Part shown: piece after piece, positions 1-6,562 of the stretch
How positions within the stretch are numbered: the stretch's first letter is position 1
Layout of the letters: the number at the start of each line of letters is the position of its first letter
Assembly (NCBI GenBank): GCA_025057335.1
Contig: JANWXG010000081.1
Coordinates: 1-9,876, forward strand
Origin: a bacterium
GTDB lineage: Bacteria; Armatimonadota; HRBIN16
Length of the DNA: 9,876 nt
Direction of reading: 5' to 3'
Made by a program: the position numbers and the translations under genes
Notes under the pieces: generated by a model
The model's database searches: none
The model's input: only the letters and a program-made list of their open reading frames with translations
What the model was told of the DNA's origin: nothing

Positions 1-1
1 G

Positions 2-2356
2 GCAGGCTACAACCGCCTGCGCGTGGACGGCGAACCCGTCGACCTGAGCGAACAGCCCATCCCCACGCTCGACCGCTACAAGATTCACCACATCGAGGTC
101 GTCGTCGACCGCATCATCATCCGCGCTGGCATCGAGAAGCGCCTCGCCGACTCGGTAGAGACCGCCATGCGCATGGGGCAGGGCGTGGTCGTTGCGCAGG
201 TTGTAGACGGCGAGGAGCTGGTCTTCTCCGAGAACTTCGCCTGCGCCGCCTGTGGCATCAGCCTGCCCGAAATCGAGCCGCGCAGCTTCTCCTTCAACAG
301 CCCCTACGGCGCCTGCCCAGAGTGCCACGGCTTGGGCTTCAAGACCGAGTTCGACCCCGCGCTCATCGTGCCCGACCCCAGCAAGAGTATCGCCGAGGGC
401 GCTATCGAGCCCTTCACCACCAAAGACGGTCTCATGCCCTACTACGAGGGACTGCTGCGCGGCGTAGCGCAGAAACTGGGCTTCACGCTACACACCCCGC
501 TCAACCAGCTCAGCGAAAAGCAGTGGCATGACTTGTTCTACGGCGTAGAGGGCAACGTCACTGTCACCTTCCGCAACCGCTGGGGGCGCACCCGCTACTT
601 CGATAGCGAGTTCGAGGGCATCGTCACGATGCTTCAGCGCCGCTACGACGAGACCGAATCGGAGAACGTGCGCGAGTGGCTACAACGCTACATGTCCGAT
701 AAGCCCTGCCCGAAGTGCAAAGGGCTGCGCCTGAAAGACGAGAGCCTGGCGGTCACCGTCGGCGGGCTGAACATCGCGCAGCTGACCGCCCTGTCGGTAG
801 AGGAGGCGCAACGCTTTTTCGAGCAGCTGCCCCTGCACCTGAACGAACGCCAGCGCCACATCGCCCATCAGTTGCTGCGCGAAATCCAGACGCGACTGGG
901 CTTTCTGATAGACGTCGGGCTGGGCTACCTGACCCTCGACCGCCCCGCCTCCACCCTTGCAGGAGGCGAAGCGCAGCGCATCCGCCTCGCCACGCAAATC
1001 GGCAGCGGGCTGATGGGCGTGCTGTATATCCTCGACGAGCCGAGCATCGGGCTGCATCAGCGCGACAACCAGAAGCTCATCAACACCCTGCTGCACTTGC
1101 GCGACCTCGGCAACACTATCATCGTCGTCGAACACGATGAGGACACCATCCGCACCGCCGACCACATCATCGACATCGGTCCGGGCGCGGGCGAACACGG
1201 CGGCTACATCGTCGCGCAGGGCACCGTGGAGGACATCATCGCCTGCGAGCAGTCCATCACGGGGCAGTATCTCAGCGGCAAGCGCAAAATCCCCGTGCCC
1301 CTCGTGCGCCGTCAGCCAGGCGACCGCTGGTTGACCATCCGCGGCGCGCGCCAGCATAACCTCAAGAACATCACCGTGCGCATCCCGCTGGGGCTGTTTG
1401 TGTGCGTCACAGGCGTGTCGGGCTCGGGCAAGTCCACCCTGATTCAGGAGACCCTCTACCCGCGCCTGATGTATCAGGTCTACGGCTCGCACCCCCTGTG
1501 GGGCGAACACGACGGCATCGACGGTATCGAGCATATCGACAAGGTTGTAGACATCGACCAGTCGCCCATCGGGCGCACGCCGCGCTCGAATCCCGCCACC
1601 TACACCGGCGTGTTTGACCTCATCCGTGACCTGTTCGCCAACACGCAGGACGCCCGCGTGCGTGGTTACAAGCCGGGGCGGTTCAGCTTCAACGTCAAGG
1701 GCGGGCGGTGCGAGGCGTGTAGGGGCGACGGCATCATCAAAATCGAAATGCACTTCCTGCCCGACGTGTACGTGCCCTGCGAAGTGTGCAAGGGCAAGCG
1801 CTACAACCGCGAGACGCTGGAAGTGAAGTACAGGGGCAAATCCATCGCTGACGTGCTGGATATGACCGTCGAGGAGGCGCTGGAGTTCTTCAAAGCCATT
1901 CCTCCCATCGCCCGCAAGCTGCAGACTCTGCACGACGTAGGGCTAGACTACATGAAGCTGGGGCAACCTGCCACCACCCTTTCGGGGGGCGAGGCGCAGC
2001 GCGTGAAGCTGGCGACTGAGCTCTCCAAGCGCGGCACGGGCAAGACCGTCTACATCCTGGACGAGCCGACCACAGGACTCCACTTCGCCGATATCGAGAA
2101 GCTGCTCAACGTGTTGCATCGCCTTGTGGACAACGGCAATACGGTCATCGTCATCGAACACAATCTAGACGTCATCAAGACCGCCGACTGGATTATCGAC
2201 CTCGGTCCCGAAGGAGGAGCAGAGGGTGGATATGTAGTGGCGGAGGGACCGCCCGAGGTGGTCGCGCAGGTAGAAGCCAGCTACACGGGGCAGTTCTTGC
2301 GTAAGATGCTACAAGCGTGCGAACAGGAGCCAGAACGGGAAAAGGTATACTCCTAA
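2..2356 (+). CDS. uvrA: UvrA, excinuclease ABC subunit A (5' end outside window)
   Basis: UvrA is the damage-sensing ABC-type ATPase of nucleotide excision repair; it loads UvrB onto lesions in the cytoplasm. The reading frame is open from base 2. The GTG at 23 is not the true start, because coding similarity (a GYNRLRVDGE segment) runs back to the window edge. Roughly 160-180 N-terminal residues, including the first Walker A, are missing; full UvrA is about 940 residues. Counting from the GTG at 23, one zinc module has Cys74, Cys77, Cys98 and Cys101. The first ABC signature is LAGGEAQR (312-319), followed by ILDEPSIGLHQRDN. The second Walker A is GVSGSGKST (464-472). The second zinc module is Cys563, Cys566, Cys586 and Cys589. 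The second signature is LSGGEAQR (from 653), followed by ILDEPTTGLH and an EHN switch histidine. The C terminus is complete, ending in TAA. No intrinsic terminator is evident after the stop; a repeat island follows. Confidence 0.98.
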   Translation, partial: AGYNRLRVDGEPVDLSEQPIPTLDRYKIHHIEVVVDRIIIRAGIEKRLADSVETAMRMGQGVVVAQVVDGEELVFSENFACAACGISLPEIEPRSFSFNSPYGACPECHGLGFKTEFDPALIVPDPSKSIAEGAIEPFTTKDGLMPYYEGLLRGVAQKLGFTLHTPLNQLSEKQWHDLFYGVEGNVTVTFRNRWGRTRYFDSEFEGIVTMLQRRYDETESENVREWLQRYMSDKPCPKCKGLRLKDESLAVTVGGLNIAQLTALSVEEAQRFFEQLPLHLNERQRHIAHQLLREIQTRLGFLIDVGLGYLTLDRPASTLAGGEAQRIRLATQIGSGLMGVLYILDEPSIGLHQRDNQKLINTLLHLRDLGNTIIVVEHDEDTIRTADHIIDIGPGAGEHGGYIVAQGTVEDIIACEQSITGQYLSGKRKIPVPLVRRQPGDRWLTIRGARQHNLKNITVRIPLGLFVCVTGVSGSGKSTLIQETLYPRLMYQVYGSHPLWGEHDGIDGIEHIDKVVDIDQSPIGRTPRSNPATYTGVFDLIRDLFANTQDARVRGYKPGRFSFNVKGGRCEACRGDGIIKIEMHFLPDVYVPCEVCKGKRYNRETLEVKYRGKSIADVLDMTVEEALEFFKAIPPIARKLQTLHDVGLDYMKLGQPATTLSGGEAQRVKLATELSKRGTGKTVYILDEPTTGLHFADIEKLLNVLHRLVDNGNTVIVIEHNLDVIKTADWIIDLGPEGGAEGGYVVAEGPPEVVAQVEASYTGQFLRKMLQACEQEPEREKVYS

Positions 2357-2383
2357 GCGAGCATGTCCTGTGATGCCCCATCA

Positions 2384-2457
2384 GGGGGGCGAGGTTCTTG
2401 TCGAACTGTCAGCCTCCTCCCCGTTCTGGGAACGGCTCACCCGGAGGTCCGCTCTCC
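2384..2457 (+). repeat. Family C composite palindrome, shortened copy
   Basis: The left arm GGGGGGCGAGG with an inner GGTTC/GAACT hairpin is followed by CCTCCTCCCCGTTC, then directly by CGGCTCACC and a right arm ending CCGCTCTCC. Compared with the copy at 9251-9338, it lacks the second half of the central CTCCCCG hairpin and the T-run. It is an internally deleted family member only about 27 bp after the uvrA stop. Confidence 0.6.
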
Positions 2458-2469
2458 ACAAGGTTCATT

Positions 2470-2502
2470 TGGAGAGCGAGGCTCCCGCCGAGCTGTTGAG
2501 GT
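2470..2502 (+). repeat. Family C left half-element
   Basis: GGAGAGCGAGGCTC followed by CCGCCGAGCT matches the left arm of the family C composite, with its inner GGCTC...GAGC hairpin. No right arm follows; the sequence passes into the family A cluster instead. Confidence 0.5.
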
Positions 2503-2525
2503 TGAGCGGTTTCCAGAGGCTTTTT

Positions 2526-2695
2526 GGAGGGATAAGCCCTGTCGCATCCGCCTGCGAAAGGTCACGGCAAAGCGTGACCCTCCAGATGATTGGAGGGACG
2601 CGCTTCGTTGCGTCCACACACAGATCGTCTCTGGGGGGATGCGCTCTGTCGCATCCGCATGGTCACCGTTTGGAGGGATGCGCTCCGTCGCATCC
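2526..2695. repeat. Cluster of family A covarying hairpins (five copies)
   Basis: Five copies of a 20-nt stem-loop, usually flanked by TGGAG on one side. The first is degenerate (2526-2550). The others are 2560-2579 (GGTCACG/CGTGACC, reverse orientation, followed by CTCCA), 2596-2615 (GGACGCG/TGCGTCC), 2637-2656 and 2676-2695 (both GGATGCG/CGCATCC). Loops read in one orientation are six bases of the form CTYYGY. Stem sequence changes on both arms together, so base-pairing is kept while sequence differs. Confidence 0.8.
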
Positions 2696-2733
2696 ACAAA
2701 CATACGACGAAGCACGAGCCGCCACGCGCTCTG

Positions 2734-2791
2734 AGAGCAGGTCTCCTGCCGAGCCGTCCCCCTTCATGCCAAGCGCAAACAAAGCATCCCC
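2734..2791 (+). repeat. Family C left half joined to a decayed family D repeat
   Basis: GAGAGCAGGTCTCCTGCCGAG, then CCGTCCC and CTTCATGC...AGCATCCC, mirrors the intact arrangement at 6148-6206: a left half of family C, then CCCTCTTCATGCTGAGCG...AGCATCTC. The D part is degenerate here. Confidence 0.5.
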
Positions 2792-2821
2792 TGAAACCAT
2801 CCGCGTGCGCCCAGAGTGATA

Positions 2822-2847
2822 GAAGGCGCACTGACGTGCCCTACTAC
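2822..2847 (-). repeat. Family B REP-like hairpin (reverse)
   Basis: GGCGCACTGACGTGCCC followed by CTACTAC is the reverse complement of the family B consensus (GTAGTG, then a GAAGCAC-type stem, GTCA loop, and a GTGCTTC-type arm), with stem-base changes. Confidence 0.55.
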
Positions 2848-2873
2848 CAGCACAGAGCGCTCTGGCACGGCTC

Positions 2874-2899
2874 GTCGTGAAGCACGTGAGTGCTTTTCC
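2874..2899 (+). repeat. Family B REP-like hairpin
   Basis: GTCGTGAAGCACGTGAGTGC followed by TTTTCC. The stem is GAAGCAC/GTGCTTT around a short loop, in the same orientation as the tandem array at 9546-9684. It is followed by a spacer (TTGACAAACAACA) resembling the AGCAAACAACA spacer after the copy at 6363. Confidence 0.65.
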
Positions 2900-2931
2900 T
2901 TGACAAACAACACACACTTCCAAGTAACACT

Positions 2932-3018
2932 GGAGGGCAAGGCTCTTGCCGAGCCGTCCTCCCTCTCGTTCATGGAGGAGGCAGGAGGCTTTTCGGCTCA
3001 CCAGGAGGTTCGCCCTCC
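2932..3018 (+). repeat. Family C composite palindrome, long copy
   Basis: About 87 bp bounded by short terminal inverted repeats, GGAGGGC at the left and GCCCTCC at the right. The inside holds a GGCTC-TTGCC-GAGCC hairpin, a central CCTCC-rich block and a TTTTCGGCTCACC segment before the right arm. The architecture matches 6047-6134 and 9251-9338. Confidence 0.75.
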
Positions 3019-3070
3019 AAATCGTCGTGGGCACTGTTGCTGGTAGTCGCATACGTCAGCGCGCCGTTGT
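3019..3070 (+). repeat. Module following family C, ending in a family B variant
   Basis: AAATCGTCGTGGGC, then GGTAGTCGCATACGTCAGCG and CGCCGTTGT. The same order and near-identical sequence recurs at 9826-9876 after another family C copy, so this is a conserved C-plus-B composite rather than chance neighbours. Confidence 0.65.
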
Positions 3071-3097
3071 CACGCTGAGCGACAGCGAAGTATCTGC
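3068..3097 (+). repeat. Family D repeat, diverged
   Basis: TGTCACGCTGAGCG, then ACAGCGAAGTATCTGC, resembles the family D consensus (TGTCATGCTGAGCG...GCGAAGCATCTC) seen at 6181, 6218 and 9154. It is adjacent to the preceding family B variant. Confidence 0.6.
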
Positions 3098-3132
3098 GAG
3101 ATTATCCGCTTCGCATAGAATGGCTGGTATTA

Positions 3133-3290
3133 GTCGCGATGGAGCGCGACCCTCCAGACTAGCGTCTGGTCGCGACAAAGCGCGACCCTCCAAAAATTTA
3201 CTGGAGGGATGCGCTCTGTCGCATCCACAGAGACACGACGGGGCACGCCCATCCCGAGACAGTCTGGGGGAATGCGCTCTGTCGTATCCC
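3133..3290. repeat. Second cluster of family A covarying hairpins (four copies)
   Basis: Copies are at 3133-3150 (GTCGCG/CGCGAC, reverse), 3168-3187 (GGTCGCG/CGCGACC, reverse, followed by CTCCA), 3207-3226 (GGATGCG/CGCATCC, preceded by TGGAG) and a decayed one near 3269-3290 (GGAATGCG/CGTATCC). Conserved spacers of the form ACGACGGGGC follow the forward copies. They belong to the same family as 2526-2695. Confidence 0.75.
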
Positions 3291-3405
3291 TGGGCGTACG
3301 ACGGGGCGCAATCTTCCACAGGAAGCCGGAGCCATTCGCTTCGCCCACAAGGACAACGGCGCGAGGGGCTTTCTCCTGTCCAAAACCCGAGACCTTCACA
3401 CAGCA

Positions 3406-3681
3406 CTAATCGAAGATGTCAAACAGGTCTTCGAGGTAAGACTTCTTCTTGCGCTTGCGACGGTACTTGTAATCCTCATCGTCATCGTATGGAATCGGCT
3501 CGCGCAGCGGAGTGTACGCCCGCGACGGTCGCGCGGCTCGCTCGATAATCTTCTCCAGCTCGCCACGCTCCAGCCATACTCCCCGGCAGTGTGGACAGTA
3601 GTCTATCTCCACCCCATCTCGATCGACAGGAACCAGTATCTCCTGGCAGGACGGACAGAGTAACCTTCCCGTAAGCGGCAT
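3406..3681 (-). CDS. Small TFIIB-type zinc-ribbon protein
   Basis: The 91-residue protein carries one TFIIB-like zinc ribbon (zf-TFIIB family, PF13453-type). Cys9-x2-Cys12 and Cys29-x2-Cys32 surround VDRDGVEIDYC, followed by CRGVWLERGELEKII. This is the family's hallmark: CP.C...DGVEIDYCP.CRGVWLD.GEL. The C-terminal part is a charged linker (YDDDEDY), then a basic run (KYRRKRKKK) and an acidic-hydrophobic tail (YLEDLFDIFD). I chose the ATG at 3681 because AGGAGG precedes it by 9 bases and a TACAAT -10-like box lies just upstream at 3739-3744. The frame extends to a GTG at 3735 with a further CTAC pair of cysteines, but that extension would use two AGG arginine codons that read better as the Shine-Dalgarno. 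The family is thought to bind metal, and its biological role is not established. The gene is divergent from rhaB. Confidence 0.85.
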   Translation of the reverse strand: MPLTGRLLCPSCQEILVPVDRDGVEIDYCPHCRGVWLERGELEKIIERAARPSRAYTPLREPIPYDDDEDYKYRRKRKKKSYLEDLFDIFD

Positions 3682-3738
3682 GTGATACAACCTCCTGGAC
3701 TCGCCCACAGTGAAGCGCCCGCACGCGGTGCACACCTT

Positions 3739-3744
3739 ATTGTA
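3739..3744 (-). promoter_or_regulatory. Possible -10 box for the zinc-ribbon gene
   Basis: TACAAT on the minus strand matches the sigma-70 -10 consensus at five of six bases. No convincing -35 is seen at 16-18 bp. A start site about 7 bases downstream would lie inside the longer GTG-started frame, favouring the shorter protein. Confidence 0.3.
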
Positions 3745-3825
3745 CCCCAGCTAGCAGGCAGGATTCGCCCCTTCTCAGACGAACAGAATCTGTAAAATAC
3801 CCGGTAGTGGCAAGGAGGGCACACT

Positions 3826-5304
3826 GTGTCTTCACAGGTATACCTCGCTGTAGACCTAGGCGCGGAGAGCGGGCGCGTGGTGGCAGGTTTATACGATGGC
3901 GCGCGCCTAGAACTGAAAACCTTGCACCGCTTCCCCAACACGCCCCTGCGTCTCCCTGACGCGCTCACCTGGAACGTGCTGCGTCAGTACGCAGAAATTT
4001 TGCAAGGCATTGCCCTTGCCGTGCGTGAGGCGGGCGACGCCGTGCGCTCCGTGGGAGTGGATACCTGGGGAGTGGACTTCGGTTTGCTTGACGCGCGCGG
4101 AACCCTCTTGACGAATCCCGTGCACTACCGCGACCCGCGCACCAATGGCATCATGGAGAACGTGCAGGCGATGGTGGGAGCGGACACGATTTACGAGTAC
4201 ACTGGCATCCAGTTTATGCCGATTAACACGCTCTACCAGCTGGTCGCGGTGCAACAGCAACACCCCGGCTTACTGGAACTAGCGGACAAGATGCTGATGA
4301 TGCCCGACCTGTTCCACTACTGGCTGAGCGGTGTAATGGTCAGTGAGCGCACCATCGCGAGCACCTCGCAAATGATGGATGCCCGCACGGGCGAGTGGGC
4401 ACTAGACCTGCTGAGGCATATTGGGCTGCCTACGCACTTCCTCCCGGAGATTGTGCCGCCAGGTACCCCCCTGGGCAAACTCCGTCGGGCGATAGTGGAG
4501 GAGACAGGAGCGCCAGCAATAGAGGTGATTACCCCAGGCAGCCACGACACCGCCTCCGCAGTGGCTGCAGTGCCCGCCGCTCCCGGCAGTGACTTCGCTT
4601 ACATCAGCAGCGGTACGTGGTCGCTGATGGGCGTGGAGTTGTCGGAGCCGCTCATCAATGCTCACTCCCGCACGCTGAACTTCACCAACGAGGGCGGCGT
4701 GCACGGCACCATCCGCTTCTTGCGCAACATCATGGGGCTCTGGCTGGTGCAGGAATGCCGTCGTGCCTACGCTCGCGAGGGGCAAGAATATACCTACGAG
4801 CAGCTCACGCAGATGGCGGCAGAGGCAGAACCCTTCCGCGCCGTCATCGACCCCGACGACCGACGCTTCCTCAATCCGCCCGATATGCGGCAGGCCATCC
4901 GCGAATACTGCGAGACCTCTGCGCAACCTGCCCCCGAAACGCCAGGACAGTTCGTGCGGTGTTGTCTGGAGAGCCTCGCCCTGCGTTATCGCTGGGTGCT
5001 GGAACAGCTGCAGAACCTGTTGGGGAGGCGAATCAGCGTCATCCATGTTGTGGGGGGAGGCAGCCAGAACCGACTACTGTGCCAGTTTACCGCCGATGCC
5101 TGCCATCGGACGGTGCTCACGGGTCCTGTAGAAGCGACCGCTGCAGGCAACGTCATGCTGCAGATGATCGCGCTGGGCGAGCTGAAAGGCATCACCGAAG
5201 GACGTGCGCTCATACGCCGCTCCACGGAGATGGTGGAGTACACGCCACGCGATACAGAGGCGTGGGACTCTGCATACGAGCGGTTCCTACGGCTGGTGGA
5301 GTAG
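3826..5304 (+). CDS. rhaB: Rhamnulokinase, FGGY-family sugar kinase
   Basis: Predicted cytoplasmic kinase converting L-rhamnulose plus ATP to L-rhamnulose 1-phosphate in L-rhamnose breakdown. At 492 residues it matches the family length (E. coli RhaB is about 489). The FGGY signatures run in order: N-terminal nucleotide-binding DLGAESGRV (10-18), GVDTWGVDFGLLD (77-89), YRDPRTNG (101-108), GIQFMPINTLYQL (127-139), catalytic Asp241 in SHDTASAV, phosphate-binding SSGTWSLMGVE (261-271), NFTNEGG, and C-terminal VVGGGSQN (408-415). GVDTWGVDF and INTLYQL are specific to rhamnulokinases within FGGY. The start is a GTG with AAGGAGG seven bases upstream. A TAAAAT -10-like box lies at 3793-3798, but no good -35 was found. 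No rhamnose isomerase, aldolase or regulator adjoins it here. It converges on the next gene with an 8-bp gap. Confidence 0.95.
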   Translation: MSSQVYLAVDLGAESGRVVAGLYDGARLELKTLHRFPNTPLRLPDALTWNVLRQYAEILQGIALAVREAGDAVRSVGVDTWGVDFGLLDARGTLLTNPVHYRDPRTNGIMENVQAMVGADTIYEYTGIQFMPINTLYQLVAVQQQHPGLLELADKMLMMPDLFHYWLSGVMVSERTIASTSQMMDARTGEWALDLLRHIGLPTHFLPEIVPPGTPLGKLRRAIVEETGAPAIEVITPGSHDTASAVAAVPAAPGSDFAYISSGTWSLMGVELSEPLINAHSRTLNFTNEGGVHGTIRFLRNIMGLWLVQECRRAYAREGQEYTYEQLTQMAAEAEPFRAVIDPDDRRFLNPPDMRQAIREYCETSAQPAPETPGQFVRCCLESLALRYRWVLEQLQNLLGRRISVIHVVGGGSQNRLLCQFTADACHRTVLTGPVEATAAGNVMLQMIALGELKGITEGRALIRRSTEMVEYTPRDTEAWDSAYERFLRLVE

Positions 5305-5312
5305 GCGCAGTC

Positions 5313-5735
5313 CTACCGCACGCGCACGATGCTCACTTCTGGCGGGATGAGTACCGCTCTATTCGTGCCGAGCACCCCTTGCGGACGCAGCACGGGCATC
5401 ATGGCGCGGAACGACTCGGGCGGACGAAGACATGGCATGTCGTCCTGCCAGCCAGCGGAGGGAGTGAAGATGAGCATGTGATACTGGTTCATCGTGAGAG
5501 GCTGCGTTAGTCGGAGCAGTAGGGGCTGCGCCTCGGACAATCCGCCGCGCGCCAGCGCTACGTGGAAGGAAACCGCGTTGATCCCGTTCTCCCCAGCCAG
5601 AATAGGCGCTCCAGTAGCGAGAGAAAGCAGCATCGCGGGAAACACAAGCATATTCCGCAGCGCGTGGAGAGCCAGAACAGGAAACCGAATCTCTGATGCG
5701 GAGGCTGCCGTCTGCCGTATGCAGAGTGGCACCAT
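5313..5735 (-). CDS. Hypothetical protein with N-terminal hydrophobic segment
   Basis: I do not recognise this 140-residue protein. The ATG at 5735 is chosen because GGGAGGTGA lies upstream with about 8 bases from GGAGG to the ATG. A hydrophobic stretch runs from about residue 19 to 47, including LVFPAMLLSLATGAPILAG, and could be a signal peptide or anchor. A second Met at residue 29 (5651) starts directly before it and would give a 112-residue secreted form, but has no clear ribosome binding site. Codons before residue 29 look less GC3-rich than those after, so the start is uncertain. The rest contains LLLRLTQPLTMNQYHMLIF and a proline-rich C terminus ending EVSIVRVR, with single cysteines only. 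It is convergent with rhaB; the two TAG stops lie in the arms of a small TAGG/CCTA inverted repeat. It could be a lineage-restricted gene or, less likely, spurious. Confidence 0.55.
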   Translation of the reverse strand: MVPLCIRQTAASASEIRFPVLALHALRNMLVFPAMLLSLATGAPILAGENGINAVSFHVALARGGLSEAQPLLLRLTQPLTMNQYHMLIFTPSAGWQDDMPCLRPPESFRAMMPVLRPQGVLGTNRAVLIPPEVSIVRVR

Positions 5736-5789
5736 GTGTCTCACCTCCCAGACTGTCGTCCAGGCTATTACTTCAATGCCGCATCCTGA

Positions 5790-5805
5790 GCCTCCTGCAG
5801 GAGGC
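5790..5805. promoter_or_regulatory. Perfect 16-bp palindrome upstream of the hypothetical gene
   Basis: GCCTCCTGCAGGAGGC reads identically on both strands and lies about 55 bp upstream of the ATG at 5735. It could be a dimer-protein operator or a repeat remnant; a second copy was not seen in the window. Confidence 0.35.
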
Positions 5806-5898
5806 AAATACATATCAAGTAACCTACGCAGGCAGGTTTTTCCTACTCACAGCCCATCATCTCTGTAAACGAGTTAGCATGCCGACAAGGGAGCCGTT

Positions 5899-5923
5899 CG
5901 GCTCGCCAAAAAGTTCGCCCTCT
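5899..5923 (+). repeat. Family C right half-element
   Basis: CGGCTCGCC, AAAA, AGTTCGCCCTCT resembles the right end of family C (CGGCTCACC, GAGA, GGTTCGCCCTCC) with a few changes and no left half. Confidence 0.5.
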
Positions 5924-5946
5924 GGGAATCTCCGCCCGTAACCTCC

Positions 5947-5971
5947 CCCCTTTCCTGTTGGGAGAAAGGGG
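5947..5971. repeat. Hairpin CCCCTTTC/GAAAGGGG
   Basis: A perfect 8-bp stem around a 9-base loop (CTGTTGGGA), embedded in a C-rich then G-rich tract. There is no T-run, so it is not an intrinsic terminator. It looks like another short dispersed repeat type. Confidence 0.45.
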
Positions 5972-6046
5972 ATAGGGGGATGAGGGTGTGACACGAACCC
6001 TCCTCCCGCAGACGAAGCCTGTCTGCACAGGGGCAGATGTTCTCTA

Positions 6047-6134
6047 GAAGGCGAGGTTCCTGCCGAGCCGCCTCCTCCCCGTTCACGGGGAGGCAGGGTG
6101 GGGGTTTTTCGGCTCACCGAGAGGTGCGCCCTCC
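6047..6134 (+). repeat. Family C composite palindrome, long copy
   Basis: About 88 bp. The left arm is GAAGGCGAGG with an inner GTTCCTGCCGAGCC hairpin. The central hairpin CTCCCCG-TTCA-CGGGGAG is followed by GCAGGGTGGGGG and a T5 run, then CGGCTCACCGAGAGG and the right arm GCGCCCTCC. It is very similar to 9251-9338 and in the same orientation. Confidence 0.8.
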
Positions 6135-6147
6135 AGAGACCGCACCC

Positions 6148-6243
6148 GGAGGGCGAGGCTCCCGCCGAGCCGTCCCTCTTCATGCTGAGCGCTAGCGAAG
6201 CATCTCACTTGCCCTGTCATGCTGAGCGCTAGCGAAGCATCTC
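6148..6243 (+). repeat. Family C left half plus two family D repeats
   Basis: GGAGGGCGAGGCTC with CCGCCGAGCCGTCCC leads directly into two identical 26-base D copies at 6181-6206 and 6218-6243, spaced 37 bp apart. Each is an imperfect palindrome (ATGCT...AGCAT) centred on GCGCTAGC. Confidence 0.8.
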
Positions 6244-6260
6244 TATTTGACAGGCGATGG

Positions 6261-6286
6261 GATTCTTCACTGCGCTCAGAATGACA
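6261..6286 (-). repeat. Family D repeat, inverted
   Basis: GATTCTTCACTGCGCTCAGA followed by ATGACA is the reverse orientation of the TGTCAT-CTGAGCG type repeat. It faces the two forward copies just upstream. Confidence 0.7.
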
Positions 6287-6362
6287 GGAGGCGCACCGAC
6301 GTGTATCCCGACCAACATGGCGCGCCTCGGCACCAGAGTGCACCCGAAGAACTCGCCAGCTT

Positions 6363-6387
6363 GTAGTGAAGCACGTAAGTGCTTCCC
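6363..6387 (+). repeat. Family B REP-like hairpin
   Basis: GTAGTGAAGCACGTAAGTGC followed by TTCCC. It has a perfect GAAGCAC/GTGCTTC 7-bp stem with a GTAA loop and the same flanks as the tandem copies at 9546-9684. A decayed reverse copy (GGCGCACCGACGTG) precedes it near 6288-6312. Confidence 0.7.
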
Positions 6388-6562
6388 CTCAGCAAACAAC
6401 AGGGATATCAGAAGGACATCTGCTCACCATGGCAGCGCGTCAAGAAGACTCCCTCCCCAAGCCGTATCCGAGGCACACTAGGAAGGTTTGCCATCCCAGA
6501 GCTTTCCTAGGGTGAGGGGTAAGGCTGAAGAGGGCGGAAAGGCGCTTGAATAGGCAAAAGGC

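Larger units (their letters stand above)
2357..3405. repeat. Repeat island 1 between uvrA and the zinc-ribbon gene
   Basis: This gene-free stretch of about 1,050 bp is mostly made of short palindromic repeats, itemised separately. Family C composite palindromes lie at 2384-2457, 2470-2502, 2734-2791 and 2932-3018. Family A hairpins cluster at 2526-2695 and 3133-3290. Family B hairpins lie near 2822, 2874 and 3042, and one family D copy is at 3068-3097. The open frames here, up to 200 codons, are repeat translations: they contain recurring peptides such as GCALSHP in several frames and lack good ribosome binding sites. In 3291-3405 I see only a decayed family A flank (a GTACGACGGGG-like spacer) and nothing else recognisable. 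Confidence 0.85.
5736..6562. repeat. Repeat island 2
   Basis: Gene-free stretch of about 830 bp upstream of the hypothetical gene. It holds a 16-bp palindrome (5790-5805), a family C right half (5899-5923), a CCCCTTTC/GAAAGGGG hairpin (5947-5971), a long family C copy (6047-6134), a C half fused to two family D repeats (6148-6243), an inverted D copy (6261-6286), family B copies (near 6288 and at 6363-6387) and a 7-bp inverted repeat CTAGGAA/TTCCTAG (6478-6510). Open frames in it are repeat translations, one including the typical HSERSEE peptide of family D. Nothing recognisable was seen in 6388-6477. Confidence 0.8.

Noticed and set aside
680..1933. 417-codon minus-strand frame opposite uvrA
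   Set aside because: It is antisense to conserved UvrA motifs; long opposite frames are expected from GC-rich codon use, and its protein shows no family features.
2900..2935. TTGACA that could be a -35 box
   Set aside because: No -10 at proper spacing; the stretch is the normal spacer following a family B hairpin, with a counterpart at 6388-6400.
2946..3548. 200-codon frame in repeat island 1
   Set aside because: It is built from translated family C, B, D and A repeats and then overlaps the zinc-ribbon gene antisense.
3682..3735. GTG-started extension of the zinc-ribbon protein with an extra CxxC
   Set aside because: The extension would cover a strong Shine-Dalgarno for the ATG at 3681 and begins almost at the -10 box. 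It remains possible but is less likely.
4617..5510. 297-codon frame within rhaB and beyond
   Set aside because: Out-of-frame shadow of rhaB that runs into the convergent gene; low-complexity composition rich in Arg, Ala and His.
6083..6343. 86-codon minus-strand frame with an HSERSEE peptide
   Set aside because: This peptide is the typical false translation of family D repeats.
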